From Ceratodon purpureus (lineage: Eukaryota; Streptophyta; Bryopsida; Pseudoditrichales; Ditrichaceae): a stretch of 64,000 nt of DNA. Position numbers and translations under genes: made by a program. How positions within the stretch are numbered: position 1 is the stretch's first letter; each line of letters begins with the position of its first letter. The notes beneath the pieces were generated by a model. It saw nothing but the letters and a program-made list of their open reading frames with translations. It was not told the origin of the DNA and made no database searches. This document shows, piece by piece, positions 1 to 12,295 of the stretch. Where the stretch lies: positions 6,997,320 to 7,061,319 of the forward strand of contig CM026424.1 of the NCBI GenBank assembly GCA_014871385.1, given 5' to 3'.

Positions 1-2093
1 CCGTGACTCAAGTTGAGGGTCTGCAATATTCTCAGGGACCCTATCTCGGTTGCAATGGAAGTGTTCCAGGGATTCTCCGCAAGGTTGAGCAGGCGGAGTG
101 TAGCGGCAAAGCCCATATTGTAGATGCTTGGATGGAGCACTGTGAGCTTATTGCCGTGAAGCTGGAGCTCCTCCAGGCTGGAGAGATTTCCCAGTGCAAG
201 AGGAACGGTTCCAGTCAGGGAATTGTAGCTCAAGTCCACCACGTAAAGCAATTTGCAGAGGGCCATGGCAGCCGGGATCTCGCCTGTGAAGTTATTCTTT
301 GCCAGCATCAGCACTGAGAGGTTCTGTGCCAATTGGGAGAACTCCAGTTGGGAGATGTCCCCCGTGTACAAGTTCTCGCTCAAATCCAGGTAGGTTAGTT
401 GGCTGTTAGCTCCAAGTCCAAGTGGTAGTCGACCCGTGAATCTGTTGCGTGCAGCATAAAGCTGTTGTAGTGAAGAATTACGACCAAAACCATCAGGGAT
501 TGAGGTAAGCTTATTATCTTGAAAGCCAGCTAACGCCAAGCTTGGACAGCTCGCAAGTGACGTCGGAATGGCACCTTCAAAGCTGTTATTACTTGAAGCA
601 AGCCTGAAAAGCTTTCCACCATCGCACAATCCATCCGGCAAGGTTCCATTGAAGAAGTTGTTTGAAATCGTGAAGGTCCCGAGATTGGGCATAAACTTCC
701 CAAAGTCATGAGGTATGGGCCCCGACATGTTATTGCTACCCAGGGTTAGCCACTCTAGACTTGTGAGCAGTTTGGACAAGTCTGGAGGGATCTGTCCGGT
801 GAGGCTATTTATGTTCAAGGCAAGAGTCTTAAGATTTTTGAGAAATGCAAAGCTTTGGGGAATGGGACCTGTGAGGCTATTCATTTGTAGAACTAGCTCA
901 GTCAAATTAACGAGATTGCCCAGAGTAGGAGGGATGCTACCATTGAACTGACTCTGCCACAGTCTCAGACGTGTCAGCGACGTCCAGTTTCCAAGCCAAG
1001 GCGGAACTTCACCTCCCAAACTGGACCTTTCGAGGTCCAAAAAGTCGAGCGAAGGGATATTTTGAAGCTCAGGTGGAATCTCTCCTGTGAAATTGCCTCC
1101 AAGTATCAATACCTTCAGATGCACTAATTTGCCAAGCTCCTTTGGAATTCTTCCCAGAGGTCCCTCAACCGCCGGTTCCCCAACCCCAATATCGAGGTTT
1201 AGATAAACGAGGGAAGTGGCATTTCCAATGGATGGTGGCAAGGTTCCTGTGAAGCTATTGTTGTTCATATCTATTCTTTCGATGGTGGGCATCTTGGACA
1301 AATCATCCAAAGCTGCAAATTGAGAGAACAAGAATGAGAAAACCACTCCTTGAAGCGAGATGTTGGTTTTCCTCACTCTGGACAAGGTTATCTGGAGGTT
1401 TCGAACTGAACGTAAACACTTCAACCTAAACAGCCTCCCTAAGTTCTTGGGCTGCAGCGGAATTCCATCCGTAACCTAGAATCTTCTCAGCAATCTGAGT
1501 TAAAGTGCTGGGTGAAATGGCGCCGTACCTGTGGTAATGTCACCCGAGAAATTGTTGTTGCTCACGTCATAGTATGTAAGATTCAACTTCTTGTAGATCA
1601 CCTCGGGTATATTTCCAGAGAGGGAGTTGAATGGTACCGAAATGTTGGCAAGGCTCCTACAACTGCCGAGCTCGGGAGGGATCTCTCCGGACAATGCATT
1701 CGAGGACAGTGCCAACATCCTGAGGCTACTCAAGTTCCCAAGCTCCGGAGGAATGCTCCCAGACAGCTTATTCTGTTCAAGCCCAAGGCCCTCCAAGAAT
1801 TCCAACTTCCCGAGGCTGGATGAAATATTGCCTTCCAGCGCCGGTTCCTGTGCCACCAAGGTGATGTTCCGCACACGCCCGCTGTCCGTGCAGATGACGC
1901 CGCCCCATGAACATGGCGACGCATCCGAGGCATTCCAACTCTCGAGCAGCGGAGATATGACAGTTAAGGCATTCTTGAACTCTATCAAAGCCGAACCATC
2001 TGGCGTCAAACCGGCCGCCATGCACACAGCGCTAGTGACCAAAGCCAGAACGGTCAAGACGCATCTGGGTACTACTTGCGTCGGGTCACCCAT
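1..2093 (-). CDS. LRR receptor-like protein, N-terminal part (3' end outside window)
   Basis: Extracellular part of a leucine-rich-repeat receptor kinase or receptor-like protein. Exon 1 is 2093-1529 and exon 2 is 1312 to beyond position 1; the 216-nt intron 1528-1313 has GT/AG ends and restores an unbroken LRR at the junction (ITT then ALDDLSK). The start at 2093 is chosen because a signal peptide follows it directly (MGDPTQVVPRC then a hydrophobic stretch); an in-frame ATG at 2216 would bury that signal. The LRRNT_2 cap has the W-x(5)-SPCSWGGVIC pattern, followed by many 24-residue plant LRRs of the LxxNxLSGxIPxxLG type and many N-glycosylation sites. No stop or shift is seen in exon 2. Whether a transmembrane segment and kinase follow cannot be seen, so ligand and subfamily are unknown. 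Family call is firm; receptor kinase versus receptor-like protein is open. Confidence 0.88.
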
Positions 2094-3305
2094 GTTTGCA
2101 GACGAACGCTGGCCACTTGCCCGATCGGATATCTTATCAGAAATCGCAGCGTCCAACCGAGGATCTTTCAGAGAGCCATAAAATGCGAAGTACATGCGAA
2201 ATCGAGCAAGATGCACACAACCTCCAGCCGCTCGTCGCCTACCGCATTCTCAGACAACCTACAGAAGATCGAAAACACGACCAGCAATGTACGACCAAAG
2301 AGCCCCTCGCCGGAGCATGCGATCTAAACTGAGGATAACATATGGTCGCCCGTCAACTTGAACGACCATAGTCGCAGCCCGCAGGGCACATACGGGGTAT
2401 GCGCATCTCCGCATCGGGGCTGTAGCAACGGCGCCTCGCACCTGGCTATGTTCACAAGCGAGATGCGCTTTCGCGACTCCGTGACTGTACGTGCGGGTCC
2501 CTGATTCGAATATTCACAATGCAATATTCCAGCCCAGGATGCCATCCTGCGAAGCTCGCCGCCATTCAAGTCGTTGGCCGCTGAGTGATCTTTTCCCGGA
2601 ATCCAGACGCGACTGTTCCTTCGGTGTTGTGAGGTCGCAGCCTGGGGAGGATCCGAGAAACATTCATCATTTCACGCTCCTTCTCAGCTCAGCATCTTGC
2701 GATCTGGTGGATGTTTAGGGCTTTCTGAGATTCGAGGTTCGGGCTTTCGGGGTTTTGTGAGTGCAGGGGATGTTTATACGTCGACCACGCCGGAGCTACA
2801 TTACATGCCGATTCGCACTTGAAGGTAGCTGTGCAGGTCATTCCTCATACACGACAACAGGAGATCCACGTGAACCAGGGAACTCAGGAAATGTTGTCAT
2901 ATAAAATATGGCAAAATATCTCATCCAAAAAGTTATTGTCAAGACTAAAGCAATGATATCGGTTCAACATATGAACTTAGAAGTGGCAAAACAGGAGTGC
3001 CCAGATAACTTCGTTTTCTAAGAATTGCAAGTCAAGTTGATGATTGCAGAAGTAAGGATACGTTAAATATGCTTCAGCAGAACAAAATAGGTAGATTCAA
3101 CAGAATGATGATAAATTGATTCTATTTCCAGTTGATTAGTTCTTATCCGTGCTAAAGTTCTAATTAGTTAAAAAAAAATATGCCTTAGTACGAGATGACA
3201 GCACAGCACAGTGTACAGAGCACAATTCTGCAACAGTCATCGTAGATTTAGTACATGAGTAAGAAATTTTATAAATTTCAAGAAGTAATCAACAGAGTTC
3301 CATAC
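2094..3305. other. Upstream region of the LRR gene, no gene seen
   Basis: This stretch holds the presumed promoter and 5' leader of the minus-strand LRR gene, then sequence beyond the broken end of the callose synthase relic. The open frames here (75-83 codons on both strands) are short and show no recognisable motif. I looked for the next callose synthase exon (the ITMQLQL...HYFGRT block) on the minus strand and did not find it. Confidence 0.5.
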
Positions 3306-6300
3306 CCGAGTGACCCCTTGCTCGAGAATGAAGTTTACGAGGATTGAGATTCTGGTGATAACCCCAATTTGAAGAAGAAACTGCGTGTCTAGGGCAGCTT
3401 GCAAAGCTGTATTGTCCAGCACGTTGCTCGCTTTGAGCGCCTCATCAACACCCGGAAGTGCCTGTGACCCAAAGTTAGAAATGTTATGATACTTTCTCTA
3501 GAATGCTAGTCTAGGAAGTGCAGGACTCTTCCTTAATCGGCTCTTCCGCTATCCTATCGATAAAGAGATTATGGAACTAGAATACAAAATTCAGTTATCG
3601 TTCTAATTATATGTGTTGTTCCTGTTTGTTCCAGATCACAAACAAAAACTTGGCAGAAGCTACGTATACCAAACTAAACGCTATGTCAATGTTGGAAAAT
3701 ACACATACCAGATATGCTTTGCCGTACAAGAACACATAGATAGTCAAGACAGTGAGCTGCCAAATAAAAATTACAACCATTTACTTGATTTAATCACAAG
3801 GATGGATTTAAACAACTCGAACAAAATGACATGCAAGTGGTTACGTCTCATAAACCAAAGCAACAGATCAACGCGAGAATTTAGACCACTCACCATGGTT
3901 GTGAAATAAAATCCAACAGTCTATGTAAAAAAGAAAGAACACATCCTGAAGAAGTCCAAAAGTTGTTCCAAACGATAAACGTCACGGCTAAGTGTTTGCT
4001 CCCCGTTTCCAGAAGCGACTTATCCTTCGAAGGCCGCGGTTTGATTTAAACCAACATCCCGCCCCTTCCCGCACTGTCAACCCAACACCATTGTAATTAC
4101 TCCACAGCACAAACCAACAGCCTCGGAGAAGGTGGACCAAAGTTCAAAAAAAGTTCCAAATGAAAAACATTGGAACCACTAACCTGAACATACTCATGGT
4201 GGGTAACATTTCCTTGACGTAATGTTGAGTTAAAACCTGCAGTAAATCACAGAGAAAAATTAAATGATTCAAGACTTTCACCTTATCCCAAAACAGGAAC
4301 AAAAAAGCTAAGTGCTGCATATGTGCACTCACCAATATATAAAACTAGTAGCATAGAACCTGAAAAGGGAACATATGGAATAATGGTAAAAAGTGAGATT
4401 CTTTTTTAAAATATGAAAAAATGAGAGAAACGGAGAGGTTGAAGAGGACTTTCCATCAAAAATATATAAACACCCACACATAATTGCTATGATTGATTGC
4501 AGATAGTTTAGGTTCCACATAATTGATGAGCAGCACGATTTCAAACCTGCAAAAATATCCTCACTAAGATTGATCTGTTTTGATGCTTTGCTGATACCTC
4601 CCCTTGTTATGTGAAATATACGATCAAATACATCTGGATGCCCATAATGCATCCTCACCCTGCACAGCGCATATGATAGTCATAGAGATTCATTAAATAT
4701 ATGATGCCATTTGCAAATTTCAACCCAACGTGGGGAGTGTCAGTTTGTCGCCCGAATGATTAAAACCGTGGGTGATAATCAAATCGCGACTAATTTATGT
4801 ACGATTTAAATGGGAACGTCATTGAGATAGAAAAGAATGGAGACAATCAAACCGAGTTTAACATGATCACTGACTGTGAAAAGCAGACTCAAAAGATTAA
4901 GAACACTCACTTAAGTGGATTTGCAAGGACCCGTTGTCCAAGTGTGACAAAGCTCCTCTCCTGCAGAAACATAAACCATGCCAAAGACGAAACACTGCAG
5001 AAAGAAATCACTTTAGAGAAATTTGATTCTACTCAATGACACTTACCTGTCTCTGATCACTTTAAGTGAAACAGCAGTACAAAAAAACGTTTAAGCAGAC
5101 GTGTCACGCCTTCCTCTTGACATAAAGCTGGAGAACCCATAGCCATACCTGCCTGTGAAGACATGCTCTCGAACTCCAAGGATGGTAGGCGGGCGCAGCC
5201 CAAGACTCTTCGAATCAAATTCTTCGAGAAGGTTTCCCATCTTCATTGTTTTCTCCAAATAATGCTCCTAGAACGCAAAAGAGAAAATAGTAAGAACAAA
5301 ACCAATCCAAAATACTAATTCCAAAAATAATTGAAATGAGAAGAAAGCAGTATTATTCGGTTCACTTAAATACTAATTATATCAACCTGGTTCATATCGA
5401 TGCTCTGAAGGGCCTCTCCACGTGTGAACACAATCGCATGGTTCTGATTCTCAGGCTTCCCCTCCCCCAACATAACTTCTCCCGGCAGTTTGATAGAGAA
5501 AATTTCCTGTATACCGGTAATGGATTGAACTCGAATCAAGAGCAAAACAATACAACATACATTGAACCGAATCAGACTAGGTCTCAATTCATTAACACTA
5601 AAGATTGAATGAGCTAAGGGACACAAATACTTAAGACTGAACTCCACAAATGCCATTGAGAATTAAATATATTATATTAAGGCGCTAGAAAATTTTCAAG
5701 ACCCTAATCCCACATAAAGTAATGTTACACAGGTGCGCTTTACCTGGTCTTTTCCACTCGGATCCGCTTTAACAACCTTTGAGTAGTACTCAGTAAACGG
5801 TCTCCCATCAATCATATGTTTTGTTTCATGGACGTAAGCTATCCTTAGAGAATCGTTCCTGCCAAACCGAGGTTAAGATATCAGGTTCCATATGTGATGA
5901 AGCTGGCTTTCGAGGTAAAAAAAATGCACTGAATCTCAGTACGAACACATGGATGAGATTATAAAGAAATCGAGAAAGTCGAACAGCACATCCAGACGGA
6001 ATGCTTAAAATGCATCGAGGCAATGGTGAAGTAGTATGTTTAGAAGTTCAGATCAAGTATGTTACGATCACTTGGCTGTGAAATGTGAGGCAATATATGG
6101 CAATACCTCAAACACATCACGAGATATCTTTAACAATACTGCCAGGAAAGCTTGACAATGGACAACATAGACGTGTGAAGGCCAGGAAAAAACGTACATC
6201 TGCATGAGGTACAGATATCTGCAGCTCTACCCTTATCTGCTTGCAACGAACTGTTCTTCTGTTTCCCATAAATTTGGGCAGTAACAACATAACAAATTTT

Positions 6301-6464
6301 GAGCTCTGCCTGAGCTCGTGCACTTCGGACAAGTGACCCCCTTGGAGTGCGAGGTGTTCGAGGTGAACCTCTCACATCAACAATTGCAAGCTCGTTTCCT
6401 TCAAGATCGTGGCCTTCAAGATCAAGGCCTTCCTCTTCGTCTTCTGCATCGCGTAGTGGCAAAA
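3306..6464 (-). pseudogene. Callose (1,3-beta-glucan) synthase gene fragment, broken, introns kept
   Basis: Part of the catalytic and transmembrane half of a GSL/CalS enzyme, which makes callose at the plasma membrane. Exon remnants on the minus strand, with clear GT/AG ends: 6464-6198 (ARAQAELK, CYVVTAQIYG), 5858-5744 (NDSLRIAYVHE), 5506-5387 (LGEGKPENQNHAIVFTRGE), 5267-5149 (PPTILGVREHVFTG), 4960-4911 (SFVTLGQRVLANPLK), 4659-4547 (VRMHYGHPDVFDRIFHITRG), 4236-4184 (FNSTLRQGNVTHHEYVQ), 4073-3894 (GKGRDVGLNQ, SRDVYRL), 3756-3709 and 3461-3306 (GVDEALKAS, ALQAALDTQFLLQIGV). The first exon has lost one base after RAADI, so the expected LYLMQ is out of frame. Exon 4073-3894 has two in-frame stops. 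The end of exon 5267-5149 (SVSSLAWFM) is decayed. The N-terminal half and the C-terminal membrane region are absent. Closest to the CalS9/10-like group from memory. Confidence 0.9.
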
Positions 6465-7469
6465 CTTGCATGAGACATTTGTGCATAAAAATAAACAAAA
6501 TATACCAAAAGATTTACTGCACAAACTTAAGGTTATTTACAGAGCTCAGCTTAGAAAGTCTTGCTCAATTCATACCAGAACAGCTTCACGATAAATTCTA
6601 CAACACAGAAAGAGTTCACAAAGTGACGAGAAATCTAGAAAACATTTTTTACGTACTGGCAGTGATCAAGTGCATCACTCTAGTACATTTCATAATGTTG
6701 AAAACAATGTTCTGCTTCAAACCGGATTATATATGAAGTTGAACATGTACCTGTTGAAAGTCATGAACAACATCCTCTGAAAACGATGAAACTGAAGAAA
6801 CGATCTGGAGTCTCTATAAAGAAGCAAACAACTCGAACCACCACCAGCCATGTCGCACACGAGACGGACGTCGAGCATCAGCATCCACGCTCGTGAGAGG
6901 CAGCGCAACTCAGCAGCTGGTAACCTACACCCGCAGACCTTGCGACTTCTGAAAACCTCATAGTCTCGATAAATCACGGAAATTCGTCACAAAGAACGCA
7001 TTCAACTGAAGAAAGTTGCCCGGACCTCCCTGTTCATCACCAAACATGAGAAAGTCCATGTACAACCCCGGAACCCCAGTGGAGCAATACCGGAAGAACG
7101 AAATCTTCCTCCAAAGCTCAAATTAGAGGCACACTCACACCGTAAAAAAATCTAACCTAACGCCAAGGTCTCCACAGAACACCAATCCAGTAATCGCAGC
7201 ACTCGAACGAACCACAACCCCAGGGAAACAAAACGAAACCCCGTTCCTCCGCAGAAAACAAAATAAATAAAATTCTGGAGCGCAATTCAATCCGCGCCCG
7301 TCGTTCCATCACAGCAGGTAAAAAATTCCTGAAGGCGAGGACGACGAGCATGACCCTAAACCTAGTTCCCATTGTCGTCCGTGAGCTCGTTGGAGGTTCG
7401 TTAGTGGAGTTATGTGTTTTGAAAATATCAGTCAGTAGGGGTAGAAACGACAACAGCGATGACAAACCT
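6465..7469. other. Junction between the callose synthase and GCN1 relics
   Basis: About 1 kb joins the last recognisable GCN1 exon to the first callose synthase exon. I see neither gene in it. Minus-strand frames of 86 and 148 codons overlap it, but the longer one is only the read-through of a GCN1 exon into its intron. No terminal repeat was recognised here. Confidence 0.4.
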
Positions 7470-10400
7470 ACCGCAACAGTTGCTGGAAACTCATACATTC
7501 CTGCAGCAATAGCTTCGGCTGCTGCCAGGCGCACATTGCTCTTGACATGCGCAAGCGCAACCATAAGCCCTTTGGCATAGTCTGTTTGCAAGCTCTCTGG
7601 CATAGTCTCATCGTAACCAGAGAAGTCCCAGACTTCATCGGCAACCTCTGCAACAGACTATCACCACACCACAATCCTCATGGTATACGAAGATTGGACG
7701 CAAGCATCCCATAATCCAAACCTAGAAATACAGAAACATGTAAAGCATTCTCTATAAAAGATAGCTTCTTGATATACCTTGTCTGGATCATGCAATGCCA
7801 TCCAAAGTAAAGTCGTAACTGTAGACTTATCCCATGTAACCTTCCGTCCACGAGAAGGTACGTGTTTAACAGCATTTAAACATGCAATACGCACGACCAC
7901 AAACTCCGAGTACAAACCATTGAGGGCCTGATAATCAATACAACAGTGATGAAGCATGTGAGTACAACTCTAATACTAGCAATAGCAAACCTGGAAACGA
8001 TTAATCCTGAGTCAATGGATATAAAGCATGCATCACAAATGTAATACCTCAGCTAATTTCTCTGGTTCCAATCCTTCACAAAGTTCGTTCAGCAAAGGCA
8101 CAATTCTCGAATGAGATGAAGGAACACAGCCTAGGACATGGTAAAAAACCTGCAAAAGCAAGACACGAGGGTTTGAGGTAAGGTGTTACATCATTCATTT
8201 TCTTACAACAATAAACAGGCATCCAGTTCCATGCATGTACGGGAATTCGAACAGAAACAGCCACAATATGAGACTGAAATACTGAACAAAACACGAATAT
8301 AATAAGAACCTGCAACATTGTTAATATTGAAGGAGATGGCTCCGATAGCAGTTAATTAACTTGTAACAGAGAGCATTTGTGTCCGTCCGAGGTATTCGAG
8401 GCGATGTATGTAGAGCTAGAACAGCTAGTACATCATCATGCAGCCTGGTCTTCTTCTCTGCTAGCATAATTTGCTCCAATACCTAAGCAAGACATAAAGT
8501 TCATTCCAGCAGAAAAAGTAGAGGAGTGACATGATTGGAGATTTAAATAATGATAGAATCTGAGCTGAGGGTAGAGTTACTCGCATATAACTTAGATAAT
8601 ATAGAAGATACCACCACCATGTAGTATTGACTGTAGATTTCAAATGAATTCCAAGAGACATAAATAAATTTGCATACTGTCTTGATTCAAGGAGTTTGAC
8701 GAACTAAGCACAATAGAGTATCAGATGCAGAAACATAGAATAGCTCCAAAGACTTGGAGCCAAGAATACTTACAGGATAAAGAACAGTAAATGACGGAGG
8801 AGGAATTGGACCATTTTTACAAGCTAAGCTTGCACCAGAGTAGTGACCACTCTGTCAACTACACCGGTTTCTGGTTTGCGTCCTTAACGGGCAACTGAAC
8901 GGGAGCTTGCAAAATCGAACCTACAGTACTGCTACCATCTTCAGAGATGCCGCAATATCCAAACGGTCCCATGTCCCTTGGAGCTGCTACACAACTGACC
9001 AGCTTTTCTACCGTGACTCTCACATGCCTCAGCACTATCATAGCTAGAGGCGACTTGAGTAAGGGAAAGACACGATCCACCTGCCAAGATCAGAGGAACT
9101 GTTTCTGTCATGCTCTTTCCCACGATAGAATGCTAGAGTATAAGCATGCGACACATGCCTTGTGAAAAACAATCCCAAAAACTCGTAGAAACACTGAAGT
9201 GTAACAAAAAACAACTCACCAGAGCAGGAAGTTGTTCATGTGCTTTTGCTGGATTTGCAACAGCAACTAAACCTAGAGCTCTCAAAACTAAAGAATGTTT
9301 TCTCTTTATTGCCTCCACTTTTTTACGAACAGAATACTCTTCCTGAATTTTAAGTTCCCGGGCTTCCCCCTTGGCGGACCTAGCCTTGTCAGATTCACCT
9401 GCATGGCGAGCACACATCAATAAATGAACAATGACAGTAAAGACGTTTGTGTCTGAGCAACACAGGTATGATGATTATGGTTGCTAAGGCTATAATCTTT
9501 CTTCCATGATATATCCCTAGGAGGTGTAAGAAGTTAGGAAGTTCAAGCTCAATTTACTTGATTTCTTCACTCCTTTGGTGACATCTTTCTTTCCGATGTC
9601 GACCTGTCGCGAAACAGGCGAGGGTTTCCCTACTTCCTGAAAGAACAACACAACTGCATTCTCAATTCCGCACGAGTACAAGAATTTTTATGATTGCAAT
9701 ACCAGCAGAGTTGAATCAAGAGTTATATAAGCCACAAATGCCTGAACAGCTAATACGTCAAATTCATATCCAACCGAGCCTAACTTCTCAAAGATACAAA
9801 TTCAGAATATATCTGAATAGCAACACAAACCCTAAACCAGAGTAGACAGACATGCAAAACATTCTAGTTCTCGTCACAAAACTGTGTTCGGTAGATTGGA
9901 ACAAAGCACTGGAAGAGAAAATACCTCATCATCTCCATACATCTTGAACCGACCCCTTGCACCTCTAACATTTCTGTCCATCACTGCTTCTGCGACATAC
10001 ACACCGAGCTCGGAAGACAGCATCCCTTCTTCTGTATTGAATATCTGGAAAGAATGAAGGATTGTCAGAAAAAAACACAGGAAAGGAGAAGAAAAGAGTG
10101 AATCTAGCTATGTCTTTACACTCCAATTGAAAGCTAACAAAATGAGGTATGTGAGGCTAGACCTTGATACCTTGTGACGACAAAGAATCGTGAAGGTGAC
10201 GATCCCCCAGAAGATCCATTTTCTACAGTGACATTGTGAACATCAGAAATTCCAGCAGTTTGCAAGCCAGTGCAAGTAAGGACCACGTGCCAGACTAAGT
10301 TTCTTGTTAACAGCATAACTTCAACGTTCGACACCCCAACTTTCTGTAAGATAATTGCCCAAGTTCTATACTAAATTATTTCAACTCTGATGACAATCAA

Positions 10401-12295
10401 GAGAAAGGTTGCACAACTTTACTTGAATAAAAGTCGGGAAAAAACTATCCGGAAGCACCCTCATGGCCGTTTCAAGAGAAAACACAGCAGCTTGCGATTC
10501 CGACAAACTTGCGCTAACCAGCCCTGACGATCCAAGCAGTACCTGTGATCATTCATAGACATCAAACTATATATAGTCCGTATACCAAAACGATCAGTGA
10601 AAAACAAGGCGACATTTTTAGCATAGTAAGTTCTCTTTATAAAATTAAAGCAATGATAATCAACTCACCTCACAAACGGCAAGAGGATCAGACGCCAGAA
10701 TGCTGGACATATCCAAGCCAAGTCATTTCATTTTTCTACAAACAGTCTGGATCAAGAACATGAGGTAGGCCTAAATATAAAAACATATTCCAATAAGAAT
10801 TTATGATCGAACACTTCTGATGAAAAAAGTATTCCTAACTACAGAAATTGACAGACTGAGATATTTCATGATTTTATTCTACTTAAAAACAACCATGCAA
10901 GTGATTGACAATTACTAACTGAGAAATTCCAAACTGAGCCATAGGTTTAGGGTGGGTAACGAAGAACCAGAAAACATATCATGGACTACTGATTTTGTAA
11001 CGACTGAACTTACCTTCCAAATGACATCTTTATGACCACCAGTTGCAATACAAGGGTTGTGCGCTAAGAGCAGTAACCGAGCACAATGTGAAGGATTTCT
11101 AGACAGTGAAGTGGATGAAACAATCAACAAGGTCTTGGCCAGCAAGTTGGCATTAGGAATGGAGTTCACGGTTGCCCCTCCCACAGACTCTCCAGCATCA
11201 CTGTAAAGTACTTGCCATAAGACAAGCATTCAGAAAGGCAACAGTAATACCATGCACCGGATTCACATCATTAGCGAAGAGAGTGACCATGGGTCAACCA
11301 ACATGGAATGAAAGGACTGGAATCAAAGGTTATGTTCTCGAAAGTATTCCTAAGTAAACTCAACGTGCCAAAATAAATCTTCATATTACTCTTACCTGTT
11401 TTTGCAATTGAGAAGAATACATTGTTCTCCAAATGTGCTCACTTCCACACTCAAGGCGTCAAAGAGTGCTTCCGATAGAAAGTTGTCTGCTTAAATTCTG
11501 AGAACGGAGCACAACACCTTCAGCGGCTCTCCGTGCACCCTGTGCTGGATGCCACAAAAGATTGACTAGCAGCTGCAGACATTGGCATGTTAGTGTACAT
11601 CAAACAATGCTTCTCAAGATCACTCAATTACCCATTAAAAAACTGCAGATAACGAGTAAATGATTAATACAAGGGAGTGCACAAACACTTCTTCCACGAA
11701 AGAGCCCTACGCAGGAAGTGTGAATGACGGACCCAGAAATACGTCCATAGCTCACGACTAAACTCGAAGGACGAGTTAACCAGATGATAAGGAGAACAAC
11801 ATGGGCATAAATTTCATAGGACGAACAACTAGAACTACAAATTACACCATGAAAATAGCAGATGAAATAATCAGGACTGCAGGTTTAGGGTCTGAGATTC
11901 CATAACCCTAAAAACATGGACATTCAACACTAACTTTAGAGTAATTGATACACCAAAAACCCAATTACATTGATTTTCCGTTACCTTTGACAGTGTTGTC
12001 ATCCCATCAGAATGGCCCAATATCCTGTAAATCGAGTTCCCCGATGTTAAATCAAAAGAATTGAAATATCCAGAATATATTACACTGAGTAAGTCTTTGG
12101 TCAAAATGGCATATTTAGTGGCTCCATATCATAACATGCAGTTGGAGGCGTTTAAATTCGTGCATCATGAAAACCGGAGAAGAACACTAACCTACTGGAA
12201 AATTAAAAATGTATACCTGCTCGAGTGTTGAAGAAGCACCACTTCAATTAATCAGCTCAGCAAGAATCACGCAATCCTCTGCCAATAGCTTTGCC
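7470..12295 (-). pseudogene. GCN1: GCN1/ILITYHIA gene fragment, broken, introns kept
   Basis: Central HEAT-repeat part of GCN1, the ribosome-associated activator of the eIF2alpha kinase GCN2. Exon remnants in order on the minus strand: about 12290-12230 (KLLAEDCVILAELI), 12030-11986, 11570-11394 (WHPAQGARRAAEG), 11215-11011 (LLAKTLLIVSSTSLS, HNPCIATGGHKDVIWK), 10540-10423 (SESQAAVFSLE), 10210-10163 (DRHLHDSLSSQGIK), 10045-9927 (NTEEGMLSSELGVYVAEAV, RGRFKMYGDDE), 9640-9560 (GKKDVTKGVKKS), 9400-9220 (VRKKVEAIKRKHSLVLRALG), 9080-8850, 8480-8340 (KKTRLHDDVLAVLALH), 8150-8050 (NELCEGL), 7920-7780 (VRIACLNAVKHVPS, ALHDPDK) and 7655-7470 (SNVRLAAAEAIAAGM). Frame breaks are visible near 12246 (ELI versus EVVLLQHSS), near 11480 (SEALFDALSVEVSTF out of frame) and around 9020-9050. 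Both ends of the gene are missing. Boundaries are approximate except where GT/AG sites are obvious. Confidence 0.88.

Noticed and set aside
6717-6977. 86-codon minus-strand frame upstream of the callose synthase relic as its next exon
   Set aside because: I compared it with the callose synthase sequence expected before the LPLRDAEDEE segment and saw no match.
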